This document shows, piece by piece, positions 17,590 through 26,501 of a stretch of 64,000 nucleotides of DNA. Source of the stretch: Azospirillum tabaci (lineage in GTDB: Bacteria; Pseudomonadota; Alphaproteobacteria; Azospirillales; Azospirillaceae); the NCBI RefSeq assembly GCF_014596085.1, contig NZ_JACCJY010000022.1, positions 61,581 through 125,580 on the forward strand, given 5' to 3'. Every line of letters starts with the position of its first letter. Positions within the stretch are counted from its first letter, which is position 1. A program made the position numbers and the translations under genes. Below the pieces are notes generated by a model. It was not told where the DNA came from, did no database searches, and was given only the letters and a program-made list of their open reading frames with translations.

Positions 17590-18314
17590 CCGCCCAACTC
17601 GCCCAGGTCCACTCCACCCCGGCGCCGAAGATGGCGCCCGTAGGAGCCAAGCCCGCCGGCACGCTGGCCCTGTTCCGCGCCTTCCAGGAGGATCTGCTCG
17701 CCGGCTGCGCCGACGCGCAGGCCCCGGCGGGGACGGTGGCCGACCGCCTGACCACCACGCTCCATGGAATGAGCGCCGCCGCCGTCTCACAAGGGCCGGG
17801 CGCGCACGGCACCGTGGTCAAGGCGGTCTTCGCCATGGCCATGCTGGCCGACCGCGCGCTGGCCCAGACGCGGCCCGCCGACGCCGTCGTCTCCAGCCGC
17901 CTGTTCGGCGCGAACGCCACCCTGCAAACCCTGTTCGTGCAGGCCGACGACCTGATCCGCCAGGGCGCCAAGGCCGACCGCGGGCTGGCCGCCGTCTATC
18001 TCGCCGCGCTGGCGCTGGGCTTTCCCGACGACGCCCAGGCGACCGCCCGCCGCCCCGCCCTGCACCGCATCGTCGTCGGCGAGCGCGCCGCGGCCAGCCA
18101 TCCCAGCCCGCGCGCCTGCGAACCGCCCGGCGGCGCCGTGCCCGGCTACCTCGCGCCGGCCGGGCGGCGCTGGTGGGGGGCGGGGGGGGGGACCGCCGTG
18201 CTGTTCCTCGTGGGCTCGCACCTGCTGTGGGCCGGCGCCGTCGGCGGCATCCAACGCGATCTGAGCGGCGCCCGCGCCGCGGTCGAGGACATGGGGCTGT
18301 CATGGTCCTACTGA
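17586..18314 (+). CDS. TssL/DotU (IcmH)-like inner-membrane protein
   Basis: This 242-aa protein starts at GTG 17586, overlapping the TssJ-like stop, with GGAGGGA just upstream. The cytoplasmic part shows the DotU pattern: an N-terminal helix around LALFRAFQEDLL, the central AMLADRALAQT and SSRLFGANATLQTLFVQADDL, and LAAVYLAALALGFPDDAQ. One C-terminal membrane segment follows (TAVLFLVGSHLLWAGAVGG, about 205-225), as expected for the single-anchor TssL. The usual acidic D-E in the central helix is replaced by D-R. A run of ten G (18182-18191) lies just before the membrane segment. The gene overlaps the TssM-like gene by 13 bp. Confidence 0.72.
   Translation: MTAQLAQVHSTPAPKMAPVGAKPAGTLALFRAFQEDLLAGCADAQAPAGTVADRLTTTLHGMSAAAVSQGPGAHGTVVKAVFAMAMLADRALAQTRPADAVVSSRLFGANATLQTLFVQADDLIRQGAKADRGLAAVYLAALALGFPDDAQATARRPALHRIVVGERAAASHPSPRACEPPGGAVPGYLAPAGRRWWGAGGGTAVLFLVGSHLLWAGAVGGIQRDLSGARAAVEDMGLSWSY
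18182..18191 (+). repeat. G10 homopolymer tract inside the TssL-like gene
   Basis: Ten consecutive G (preceded by G6-C) encode the glycines just before the membrane anchor of the TssL-like protein. The TssM reading frame is open across this tract from 18173 to 21574. One extra G, or a -1 ribosomal shift, would therefore join the TssL cytoplasmic domain to the TssM-like protein. Confidence 0.8.
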
Positions 18315-21300
18315 TGCTCACGCTGGAGCTGGTGCTTTCCACCATCGGCTCCGCCATCGTCACTCTGCTGTCCTTCGCCGTCACGCTGGCGCCCTACGCG
18401 CTGCTGGCGCTGCCGCTCTACATCTTCTACCGCCTCGGCCGGATGGTCTGGCCGAAGCTGCGCGGCTGGCGGCGCAAGCCCGCCGCCAAGGCCGCCGCCG
18501 GCCGGAAGGTGCCCGTGCGCCGGGCCGCCCCGCCGGCGCCGCTGCGCGTCCGCGCCGAGGCGCCTCCCCCCACGAAGGCCGCCGCCGACACGCCGCCCAA
18601 CGCCCGTGTCTACGGCGAGGGGCTGGACATCCTGACGCGGCAGATGCGCGGCCCCCTGCGCCGCGGCGACATTCCGTGGTTCCTCGCCTTCGGCGTCGGC
18701 GGCCCGGCTCTGCTCGCCACCGACCCGACCCATGTCCGCTGGCCCGAGGACGGCAACGGCGAGAACGGCTGCTGGTGGTTCTGCGAAGGGGCGGCGATCC
18801 TGCACGCCGGCGCCGATTCCGCCGACGGCTCCCGGCTGGGCGCGTCCTGGCCGGCGCTGGTCGCGGCGATGCGCAAGCGGCCGATGCGCCGCCCGCTGGA
18901 CGGCATCCTGCTGATGGTCGGCGCCGACGAGCTGCGCGCCGCCGCCGAGCGTCCCGGTCCGCGCGACGCGCTGGCCAAGCGGGGCGCCGCCCTGCGGGAG
19001 CGCCTGCGGACCCTGCGCGACGATCTCGGCGTGGTCGGCCCGGTGCATGTGGTCGTGGTCCGCGCCGAGGCCCTGGACGGCTTCACCGACCTCTGCGCCG
19101 CCATGCCCTCCGCCCTGCTGGACGGCGTGCTGGGGTGGACCAACCCGCAGGACTGGGCCAAGCCCTTCGAGCCGCGCCGCATCGACGAGGCGTTCGAGGC
19201 CATCGCCGCCGACATCGCCGTTCTGGAGGCCGACGCCTTCGCCGCTGGCACCGCCGGGGTGCGCCTGCCACTGCTGCCGGCATCCCTGGACACCCTGCGC
19301 CATCCGCTGGCGCTGTTCCTCGACGGCGCCCTAGGAGGAGATGACCAGACCGAGCCCTTTCCTCTGCGCGGCATCGCCCTGACCGGCGCCTACGCCCCGG
19401 CCACCGGCGGGCGCCGTCCGGTCTTCGCGCGCAACCTGCTGCCGGGCCGGGCCTTTGCCGAGGCCGGCTACGGGCGGCCCTCCGACGCCGCCTACCAGCA
19501 GGCCCACAAGCGCCGCCGGATGGCCCAGGCCGCGCTCGCCGCCTCGGTCGCCGGCCTGTCGGTCGCCGCGTGGCAGGGCGTGTCCAGCGTGTCCGCGGGC
19601 AGCCCGCCGGTTGCCGCCGCCACCGCCGATCTGCGCCGGGCGCTGCTGGCGCGCGACACCGTCACCGACGGCGCTCTGGCCGGTCGGGTGATCGCCGCCA
19701 CGGCGGTGATGGAGCGCAGTCCTCTCGCCACGCCGCTGCTGCCGACCTCGCTGTTCAGCACCTTCGACGAGGACAAGAAGCGGCTCGCCTCCGTCACGCT
19801 GCGCCGCTCGGTGCTGCGGCCGATCCGCGACGCCCTGCTGCCCAGCGCCACCATGGCCGACCTGCCGCCGGTCGCCAGCCCGCAGCGGGTGGAGGATCTG
19901 CCCGCCTTCCGCCGGCTCGCCGAGCAGCTCGACCGCATCGGCGGACGGCGCGACGCGCTGGAACGCTACGACCGCTTCCGCCGCAACAGCGGCTTCGACG
20001 AACTGAACGCGCTGGCCGAAAGCGTCTACGGCGCCGTCCCCCGATCGCCGATGACGGCGACGGACGGCTACATCACGCGCATCGCGGCGGGCGCCGACCT
20101 GCCCAACCTCGACGCCCGGACCATTGCCGCGGCGGTGCGCGCGGAATCGGTGCAGCTCGCCGCCCCGCTGGCCGAGGAGCTGTACGGCCGCAACCCGCTC
20201 CGCCAGCGCGCCGAGGCCCTGGCCGAACGGCTGCGCGGCCTGCCGGAGACGCCGACCGCCGAGGATGTCGACGACGTCCGCCGCCTGACCGGCGCCGTCG
20301 CCGAGGCCGTCGCTTGGCCCATCGCCGGCGCCCTGCAGGAGCCCGCCCGCGGTTTGCCCGACGCGATCCGCGTGATGCTCCAGAAGGCGGCCATCGCCGA
20401 TCTGCCGGGCCGCGACACCACCGACCGCATCACCGAGGCCCTGTCCACCGCCGCGACCGGCGCCCGCGCCGCCGTCCTGTCGCTGGACGCGCCGCAGACC
20501 GGCCCCCTGTTCGCCGTCGGCGACGGCGGGGCTCTGGTCCTGAACCCGGCGGTGACCGCGCTGCCGGACGCCCTGGCCGCCGCCCTGCCCGCGCCGGTTC
20601 CGGACGCTCCACCCGCCGAAACCGTCAAGCCAGCCGAGCCGAAGCCTGAACAAGCCAAGCCCGCCGAAGCCAAGCCCGCCGAAGCCAAGCCCGCTGCATC
20701 CAAACCTGTTCTGGCCGAAGCGGAGCCGGCCAAGCCGGTCGCGGCGGCCCCTCCTCCTCCCCCGCGGCCCGCTCCGCCGCCCGCCGTCGTGGAGGAGCCG
20801 GCCGTCGTCGCGCATCTGCCGATCCTGCCAAAGATGCCGGTGGAAGCCCCGGTCCCGGACAGCGACGTCGCCCTGTCGAAGCTGTCCACCGCCTTCACGC
20901 AAACCCTTGCCGGGCGCTTCCCCTTCGTCGGCTCCGAACAGGCGCGCAACGCGCCCGACGCCGACCCGCAGGACGTCCGCCGCTTCTTCCGGCAGCTCGA
21001 CGAGCACCGGGCGGCGGTGATGCGGACGGCGCCCCCCGAGGTCGCCGCCTTCATGGAGCGGATGGAGGCCGCCCGCCCGCTGCTGGAGGCCATCGCGCGC
21101 CCGGCCCCCGTCAGCGTCCGCCTCACCTACGGTGCCAACCGCGCGCAGGAGGTCGGGGCGGAGCACATCATCGACTGGTCGGTACGCTCCGGCGCCAGCG
21201 CGGTGGGGGCGACGGCCAACGGCGGGACGCTCGCCTGGACGCCGGGCCAGCCGGTCCTGCTGAGCGCCCGCTGGGCCGCCGGGTCGCCCTTCCGTCCGAA

Positions 21301-21574
21301 GGGTGCGCCGGCGGGCGGAACCGCCGCGGCGACCGGCGACACCATCACCCTGGCGGAGCGTGGGCCGTGGGCGTTGCTGCGCCTGCTGAAAGGCCACGCT
21401 CCGTCCTCGTCGCGGGATGGTCTGCTGCTGCGCGTCGCCCTGCCCACGCAGACCATCGACGGCGAGCCGGTGCGCGACACCGTCCTGGTGCTGGGCGCGG
21501 CGGTCAGCGCCGGCGCGCGCAACGAGCTTTCGGCGCGCGCCCTCGACCTGCCGACCCGCTTCCCGCAAAGGTAG
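18302..21574 (+). CDS. TssM/IcmF-like inner-membrane protein
   Basis: This 1090-aa protein carries two N-terminal hydrophobic segments (about 1-20 and 24-45). The IcmF domain follows: PWFLAFGVGGPALLA at 125-139 in the P-loop position, CWWFCEGAAILHAG for the DTAGRY region, WPALVAAMRKRPMRRPLDGI, and VGPVHVVVVRAEALDGF. Glycines and the GKT of a Walker A are missing, so ATP/GTP binding is doubtful. A Pro/Ala/Glu-Lys-rich linker spans about 766-843. The C-terminal part has the TssM hallmark RFPFVGSEQARNAPD...DVRRFF (from about 868) and beta-rich ending. The start at 18302 follows the TssL overlap. TssM forms the periplasm-spanning core with TssL and TssJ. No TssA-C, Hcp, VgrG, TssK or ClpV is present here. 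Confidence 0.8.
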   Translation: MVLLMLTLELVLSTIGSAIVTLLSFAVTLAPYALLALPLYIFYRLGRMVWPKLRGWRRKPAAKAAAGRKVPVRRAAPPAPLRVRAEAPPPTKAAADTPPNARVYGEGLDILTRQMRGPLRRGDIPWFLAFGVGGPALLATDPTHVRWPEDGNGENGCWWFCEGAAILHAGADSADGSRLGASWPALVAAMRKRPMRRPLDGILLMVGADELRAAAERPGPRDALAKRGAALRERLRTLRDDLGVVGPVHVVVVRAEALDGFTDLCAAMPSALLDGVLGWTNPQDWAKPFEPRRIDEAFEAIAADIAVLEADAFAAGTAGVRLPLLPASLDTLRHPLALFLDGALGGDDQTEPFPLRGIALTGAYAPATGGRRPVFARNLLPGRAFAEAGYGRPSDAAYQQAHKRRRMAQAALAASVAGLSVAAWQGVSSVSAGSPPVAAATADLRRALLARDTVTDGALAGRVIAATAVMERSPLATPLLPTSLFSTFDEDKKRLASVTLRRSVLRPIRDALLPSATMADLPPVASPQRVEDLPAFRRLAEQLDRIGGRRDALERYDRFRRNSGFDELNALAESVYGAVPRSPMTATDGYITRIAAGADLPNLDARTIAAAVRAESVQLAAPLAEELYGRNPLRQRAEALAERLRGLPETPTAEDVDDVRRLTGAVAEAVAWPIAGALQEPARGLPDAIRVMLQKAAIADLPGRDTTDRITEALSTAATGARAAVLSLDAPQTGPLFAVGDGGALVLNPAVTALPDALAAALPAPVPDAPPAETVKPAEPKPEQAKPAEAKPAEAKPAASKPVLAEAEPAKPVAAAPPPPPRPAPPPAVVEEPAVVAHLPILPKMPVEAPVPDSDVALSKLSTAFTQTLAGRFPFVGSEQARNAPDADPQDVRRFFRQLDEHRAAVMRTAPPEVAAFMERMEAARPLLEAIARPAPVSVRLTYGANRAQEVGAEHIIDWSVRSGASAVGATANGGTLAWTPGQPVLLSARWAAGSPFRPKGAPAGGTAAATGDTITLAERGPWALLRLLKGHAPSSSRDGLLLRVALPTQTIDGEPVRDTVLVLGAAVSAGARNELSARALDLPTRFPQR

Positions 21575-21955
21575 CGGACGTCCTTACACAAAGAAAAGCT
21601 CATGATGAACTTTGTTACAATTCGCAGAATGATGACGCACGTCCCGACAAAAATACTGACGGTGGTCATAGGCATTTAATGCGTTGTTAAGTACTGAAAA
21701 TGTATCAAGTCGTTGGGACATATTGGATCGTTGGCCAGTCAATCTCTGCCCCACGGCAGTCCCGAAGTCCACCGTCTAATTCACCAGCGGTAATAGGGGC
21801 AATTTTTTACCAATCGCTTAGGCGGCGGTTGATTGGCGATGCTTTGTTTCTTTCGGAATACCGAACTTGCGACGCATAACGTCCTAAGGCGTGTGTTTCA
21901 GAACACCGTTTCCACCTGAAATCAACCTCACCTGACCCTCGAAAGGTTTCGGATC
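21575..21955. other. AT-richer intergenic region before second operon
   Basis: This 381-bp gap has base composition clearly more AT-rich than its surroundings. It contains an inverted repeat CCAATC (21810-21815) / GATTGG (21831-21836) preceded by a T6 run, and a purine-rich GAAAGG just ahead of 21956. It is the likely promoter region of the ten-gene run that follows. No open frame here is convincing. Confidence 0.5.
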
Positions 21956-22471
21956 ATGGTAGACCGTAAGAAGCGCGCCCAGGAACTGATCAAGTATCAC
22001 AGCTACGCCTCGGGTGCCTTCGGACTCATCCCCGTTCCCGGCGCGGACGTCGCTGCGGTCAGCGTGGCCCAGCTCAACCTGATCCATAAGCTCGCCAAGC
22101 TCTATGAGATCGAGTTCGCGCAGGAGCGCACCCGCGCCATCATCGGCGCGCTGATGGGCGGCGTCATGCCCGGCGCGCTCAGCTCCAGCGTGCTCGGCTC
22201 CGCCGTGAAGGCCGTTCCGTTCATCGGCACCGCCCTGGGCGTCGCCGTCATGCCGGCGCTGTCGCTGGCCGCCACCCAGGCGCTCGGCCGCGTGTTCGCG
22301 CAGCATTTCGAGACCGGCGGCACGCTGCTGGACTTCGACGTCGAGACGATGCGCGAGCATTTCCGCAAGGAGTTCGAGGCCGCCCGGAACGACGCCGCCA
22401 AGAACGAGGCCGGCGAGGCTCCCGCCGCGGCGCCGCAGATGGAAGAGCAGCCGGTCCAGAAGGCCGGCTAA
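21956..22471 (+). CDS. DUF697-like membrane-associated protein
   Basis: This 171-aa protein has the DUF697/YcjF-type pattern. YASGAFGLIPVPGADVAAVS at about residues 18-37 is followed by a helix around LIHKLAKLYEIEFAQERTR. Gly/Ala-rich membrane segments follow (IIGALMGGVMPGAL, AVKAVPFIGTALGVAVMPAL), then a charged helical C-terminal tail. Such domains occur with GTPases and stress-response membrane proteins; their biochemical role is not settled. It opens the second operon of the region, with GAAAGG upstream of the ATG. The family match is from motif memory. Confidence 0.7.
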   Translation: MVDRKKRAQELIKYHSYASGAFGLIPVPGADVAAVSVAQLNLIHKLAKLYEIEFAQERTRAIIGALMGGVMPGALSSSVLGSAVKAVPFIGTALGVAVMPALSLAATQALGRVFAQHFETGGTLLDFDVETMREHFRKEFEAARNDAAKNEAGEAPAAAPQMEEQPVQKAG

Positions 22472-22513
22472 GGGCAGGACGCCGGGGCGCCGGGTAAAGA
22501 GGGAAGCATCGCC

Positions 22514-22684
22514 GTGTTCGAGCTGATCTACATCGGTCTCTGCCTGCTGGTCGGGTTTCTAGGGATCGGCCGCCGCGGCGGCTTCCTGCTTTACGCCTTC
22601 CTGGCGGTGGTTCTGACGCCGCCCGGTGCCCTTCTCGTGATGATCCTGCTGACCACCCGCAGCAAGAAGCGGGCGAAGGCATGA
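22514..22684 (+). CDS. Small two-segment membrane protein (56 aa)
   Basis: A GTG start at 22514, preceded by GAGGGAAG, begins a 56-aa frame ending in the TGA that overlaps the next ATG (22681). Two hydrophobic segments (FELIYIGLCLLVGFLGIG and LLYAFLAVVLTPPGALLVMI) are separated by a short basic loop (GRRGG). The C-terminus is strongly basic (RSKKRAKA), giving a positive-inside hairpin. Codon use matches the neighbours and the spacing is that of a coupled operon gene. No family is recognised. Confidence 0.62.
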   Translation: MFELIYIGLCLLVGFLGIGRRGGFLLYAFLAVVLTPPGALLVMILLTTRSKKRAKA

Positions 22685-23442
22685 CGGCGGCGACCGCGTC
22701 CATCCTCCGCCCGTTTCTGCGGCTCCTGCTGCCGGTCCTGCTGGCGCTGTTCGCCGCGATCCTTCCGGCGCGCGCCGAATACTGGACCATCGCGTCGGAA
22801 GACCATTTCCCGCCCTACAACTACTCCTTCAACGGCACCCGCACGGGGATCGACACCGAGATCGTCGTCGCCCTGCTGAAGGAGCTGAACATCACCCCGG
22901 TCCACCGGCCGCTGTCCTGGACCGAGGTCGTCCGGTCGATGGACGAGAACACCGCCGACGTCGGGTTCCAGTTCATCGCCTCGCCCGCCCGTTTCGCGCA
23001 GTACAACATGATCGGCCCGTTCCGCACCGGCACGACCGTCTTCATGGTGCGCAAGGACTCCCCCATCGCCTTCGAGCGGCTGGAGGACCTGACCCCCTAC
23101 CGCATTGGCGTGGTCGACGGCTTCGCCTACGCGCCGGACTTCGACGCCGCGACCTATCTGGAAAAGGTCCCGTCGAGCAGCAACGTGGTCAATTTCCGCC
23201 GGCTGATCCTGGGCCGGGTGGACGTGATCGTCGGCGACCTGCATGTGCTGAACCACATGGCCAAGCAGGACGGGCGCCTGAAGGACGTGCGCGTCCTGCC
23301 CAAGCCACTCGGCCTGATCCCCCGCTACATCGCCATGCCCAAGGCGCGCAAGGAAAAGGCGGAGCGGCTGCAGGCCGCCTTCGTCAAGCTGCGCGACAAC
23401 GGCACGATCACCCGCATCCTCGACTCCTGGCTGGCGGAGTGA
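22681..23442 (+). CDS. Family 3 periplasmic solute-binding protein
   Basis: This 253-aa protein has a signal peptide (PFLRLLLPVLLALFAAILPARA, cleaved near residue 32). The mature chain shows the amino-acid-binding family 3 signature: WTIASEDHFPPYNY, RTGIDTEIVVALLKELNI, DVGFQFIASPARFAQYN, then GPFRTGTTVFMVRKDS and a long closing helix. Such proteins bind amino acids or related small ligands in the periplasm. The usual polar amino-acid permease genes are absent; instead two PvdE-type exporters and an SPFH protein follow. It may therefore act as a sensor or ligand chaperone rather than an uptake component. Confidence 0.85.
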   Translation: MTAATASILRPFLRLLLPVLLALFAAILPARAEYWTIASEDHFPPYNYSFNGTRTGIDTEIVVALLKELNITPVHRPLSWTEVVRSMDENTADVGFQFIASPARFAQYNMIGPFRTGTTVFMVRKDSPIAFERLEDLTPYRIGVVDGFAYAPDFDAATYLEKVPSSSNVVNFRRLILGRVDVIVGDLHVLNHMAKQDGRLKDVRVLPKPLGLIPRYIAMPKARKEKAERLQAAFVKLRDNGTITRILDSWLAE

Positions 23443-23451
23443 GGCGGACCG

Positions 23452-25176
23452 ATGAGCAAGAGCAAGACAACCAAGCGCGTCGCGCCCAGCCGGCCCGTCT
23501 CGGCTCTGCTGCCCCTGATCGGGCTGGCTGACCGTGAGATCCTGACCCGGCTGGTGGTGACCGGCTGCGTCGCCGCCACCGCCAACCTCATCAGCCTGAT
23601 GAGCCTCAGCGCCGAGTTGAACGGCTGGATGCGCGGCGAGGTGCTGGACACGCCCTTCCTGATCTTCTGCCTGTCGCTGCTGGTCTCCTACGCCTTCAGC
23701 AAGCGCTTCGTCGGGCTGGTGCTGACCACCGGCTTCAGCGCGCTGGCCGGGGTGCGGCGGCGCTTCCTGCAGACCGTCACGCTGGGCAACCACGCCGACA
23801 TCCTCGACATGCAGGCCCGGCGCTCTTTCGACCTCGGCAACCACCACTTGGAGCGCATCGCGGCCCTGCTGCCCAACCTGTCGATCGCCGCCAACATGAT
23901 GCTGGTGGCGGTCGTCGCCTACCTCTACCTGTGGACGCTGACCACGGTGGGCGCGACGCTGCTCCTGGTGGCCGGCGCGATGATCGGCGGCTGGTACGTG
24001 CGCGAGGCGCAGCGGACCCGCGCCCTGCTGGGCCAAGCCAAGGAGTCCGAGGTGCGGATGCTCCAGGGCTTCTCCGAGATCGTCGGCGGCAACGCCGAGA
24101 TCAAGCTGGGCAAGGCGCGGCGCGACGAGCTGGCACAGGCGGTCGAGGCCGACGTCGCGCAATGGGAGGATCTGAAGCGGCGCCACGGACGCAATCTGGG
24201 CGAGCTGTTCTCCTGGATCGCCACCATCGTCATCGGCTTCTCCGCGGTCTTCGTCTTCATCTTCCCGCGCATGGGCGCGCTGTCGGCGGCGGAGCTGCCG
24301 CTGGTGACCTCGGTCATCCTGTTTCTCGCCCGGCCGCTGTCGAAGTTCCTCAACGCCGTGCCCGACTACATCGCGGCGGAGGATGCGGCGAACCAGCTCA
24401 CCACCCTCCTCGCCGCCATGCCGGCGGCGGAGTACGCGCCGTCGAAGCTGGCCCGCGCGCCGCGCCGCTTCTCCGCCATCGAACTCCGCAACGTGCGCTT
24501 CGCCTACCGCGCCGGGCTGCGGCCCGAGCCCTTCGTGATCGGTCCCATCGACATGACCATCCCGGCGGGCAGCGTCGTCGGCATCGTCGGGGCCAACGGG
24601 TCGGGCAAGTCCACCCTGCTGCGCGTCATCCCGCTGCTGTTCCGCCCGGACGAGGGGCAGGTGCTGCTCGACGGGCAGGCGGTGGAGGGCGACCGGCTGG
24701 AATCCTACCGCGACCTGTTCTGCGCGGTGTTCCAGGACCACCACCTGTTCACACGCCTGCCGCAGGGGCCGACCTTCGACGCGGAGCTGTTCCGCGAGAT
24801 GCTGGCCTATCTGAAGATCGACCATCTGGTTCCGGAGACCGGCGACGGCCTGCTGAACCGTGACCTCTCCAAGGGCCAGCGCCGCCGCGTCGCCCTGGCC
24901 GTCGCGGTCGCTGAGGGGCGTCCGATCATCATTCTCGACGAATGGACGTCCGACCAGGACGCCGAGTTCCGCACCCGCTTCACCAACGAGATCATTGGCA
25001 AGCTGCGGGCGCTCGGCCGCACCGTGATCTTCGTGTCGCACGACGGCAACGCCTCGTCGGTCTGCGACGTGACCATTCACATGACCAACGGCCAAATGAC
25101 AAACGGGCAGATGGACACGCCGGCCGAAAAGGCCGCGTCCCGCCCCGCCACGGCTTTGCTCCAGGAGACCGCGTGA
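23452..25176 (+). CDS. PvdE/SyrD-type ABC exporter 1 (cyclic peptide exporter family)
   Basis: This 574-aa half-transporter has about six N-terminal membrane segments (about 30-310) and a nucleotide-binding domain. Walker A is GANGSGKST (380-388), the signature is LSKGQRRR, Walker B is IIILDE, and the following stretch WTSDQDAEFRTRF is the hallmark of the PvdE/SyrD cyclic-peptide exporter branch. The C-terminus has two short TNGQM repeats. Its stop is 1 nt before the SPFH gene, and a second exporter of the same kind lies beyond it, so the two may form a heterodimer. The substrate is unknown; a peptide or peptide-like product is the family expectation. Confidence 0.83.
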   Translation: MSKSKTTKRVAPSRPVSALLPLIGLADREILTRLVVTGCVAATANLISLMSLSAELNGWMRGEVLDTPFLIFCLSLLVSYAFSKRFVGLVLTTGFSALAGVRRRFLQTVTLGNHADILDMQARRSFDLGNHHLERIAALLPNLSIAANMMLVAVVAYLYLWTLTTVGATLLLVAGAMIGGWYVREAQRTRALLGQAKESEVRMLQGFSEIVGGNAEIKLGKARRDELAQAVEADVAQWEDLKRRHGRNLGELFSWIATIVIGFSAVFVFIFPRMGALSAAELPLVTSVILFLARPLSKFLNAVPDYIAAEDAANQLTTLLAAMPAAEYAPSKLARAPRRFSAIELRNVRFAYRAGLRPEPFVIGPIDMTIPAGSVVGIVGANGSGKSTLLRVIPLLFRPDEGQVLLDGQAVEGDRLESYRDLFCAVFQDHHLFTRLPQGPTFDAELFREMLAYLKIDHLVPETGDGLLNRDLSKGQRRRVALAVAVAEGRPIIILDEWTSDQDAEFRTRFTNEIIGKLRALGRTVIFVSHDGNASSVCDVTIHMTNGQMTNGQMDTPAEKAASRPATALLQETA

Positions 25177-25177
25177 C

Positions 25178-26494
25178 ATGGCTGACCAGGCCTTCACCTA
25201 CGACGACGCCGACGCGACGCCGCAGCCGAAGTCGCGCCTGCGCGCGCTGCTCGGCAACTGGTACGAGGAGCACCGCCGGTCGCTGCTGTGCACGCTGCTG
25301 GTCGGCATTCTGATCTTCCTCTACTTCGCGCCGTCGATCGTCGTCTTCATCCCCGCCGGCCACGGCGGCGTGCTGTGGAAGCGCTTCCACCAGGGCACCC
25401 AGATGGGTCCGGCCCTGGCCGAGGGCGTGCACGTCATCTTCCCCTGGGACAAGATCGAGGTCTACGACCTGCGCCTACAGGAGGACACCCGCTCCTACTC
25501 GGCCATCGCCAACGACGGCCTGAACGTCAGCATCGAGATCACGGTGCGCTACCGCCCGTACGCGGAGATGCTGGCCGCCCTGCACAAGAACGTCGGACCG
25601 AACTATCTGGAAGTGCTGCTGGTGCCGGAGGTCGGGTCGGTCTCGCGCGAGATCGTGTCGCGCTTCAAGGCCGACGAGCTCTACGCCCACCGCCGCCTGC
25701 GCGTTCAGACCGAGACCTTCGAGCAGGTCGCCGACCGCGTGATGTACGCCCAGATCATCGGGGCCGAGGACACGCCGAAGCCGGACGGGCGGACCAAGAC
25801 CGGCTACCTGCTGATCCAGGACATCCTGATCCGCAACGTCTCGCTGCCCGAAGCGATCATGGTGTCGATCGAGCGCAAGATCCAGCAGGACCAGGCCGCC
25901 CAGGAGTACCAGTTCCGCCTGCAGCGCGAGCTGTTCGAGAGCCAGCGCAAGCAGCTCGAAGGACAGGGCATCCGCGCCTTCCAGGAGACGGTCCAGGCCA
26001 ACCTGACCGAGAACTACCTGCGCTGGCGCGGCATCGAGGCGACGCTGGAACTGGCCCATTCGCCCAACGCCAAGATCGTCGTCATCGGCAACGCCGCCAG
26101 CGGCGGGCTGCCGCTGATCCTCGACGCCGCCTCGGGCGGGGGCGCCACCCTCCCGATGCCGGGCACCCCCGCCCCCGGCGCGCCGCAGGCGGGTGCCGCA
26201 ACGGTCACCATGCCGAGCGGCCTGCCGGTGCCGCCGGCCGCCCAGCTCCCCTCGCTGAGCGGCGAGGGCACCCCCGGACAGGTGCCGGTCGCCCAGATGC
26301 CCAGCCTGAACCAAGCGGGCGCCGAACCCGCGCCGTCCGCCGCGGGCCACGCGCCGGCGGCGCCGGTCCCCGGCGTCAAGCCCCAGGCGGCAAGCGGCGC
26401 GGCGGGTGCTGCAAAGGACGGCAAGGCCGCGTCGGCCCCCATCCTGTCGACCATGTCGCCGTCCCGCCTGCTCGACCTCATCCAGCCCAAGTGA
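25178..26494 (+). CDS. SPFH/band-7 (prohibitin-like) membrane protein
   Basis: This 438-aa protein has an N-terminal cytoplasmic tail and one membrane segment (LLCTLLVGILIFLYFAPSIV, about 36-58). An SPFH domain (about 60-230) follows, containing VFIPAGHGGVLWKRF, FPWDKIEVYDLRLQ and LNVSIEITVRYRPY. A coiled coil follows (IERKIQQDQAAQEYQFRLQR region), then IVVIGNAASGGLPLIL and a Pro/Ala-rich tail from about residue 320. SPFH proteins assemble into large ring cages on membranes. Encoded between two ABC exporters, it could corral them with the rest of the complex. Confidence 0.85.
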   Translation: MADQAFTYDDADATPQPKSRLRALLGNWYEEHRRSLLCTLLVGILIFLYFAPSIVVFIPAGHGGVLWKRFHQGTQMGPALAEGVHVIFPWDKIEVYDLRLQEDTRSYSAIANDGLNVSIEITVRYRPYAEMLAALHKNVGPNYLEVLLVPEVGSVSREIVSRFKADELYAHRRLRVQTETFEQVADRVMYAQIIGAEDTPKPDGRTKTGYLLIQDILIRNVSLPEAIMVSIERKIQQDQAAQEYQFRLQRELFESQRKQLEGQGIRAFQETVQANLTENYLRWRGIEATLELAHSPNAKIVVIGNAASGGLPLILDAASGGGATLPMPGTPAPGAPQAGAATVTMPSGLPVPPAAQLPSLSGEGTPGQVPVAQMPSLNQAGAEPAPSAAGHAPAAPVPGVKPQAASGAAGAAKDGKAASAPILSTMSPSRLLDLIQPK

Positions 26495-26501
26495 GCCGGC
26501 G

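Noticed and set aside
17125..21574. A working type VI secretion system
   Set aside because: No sheath, tube, spike, baseplate or ClpV genes in the window, and the P-loop of the TssM-like protein is degenerate.
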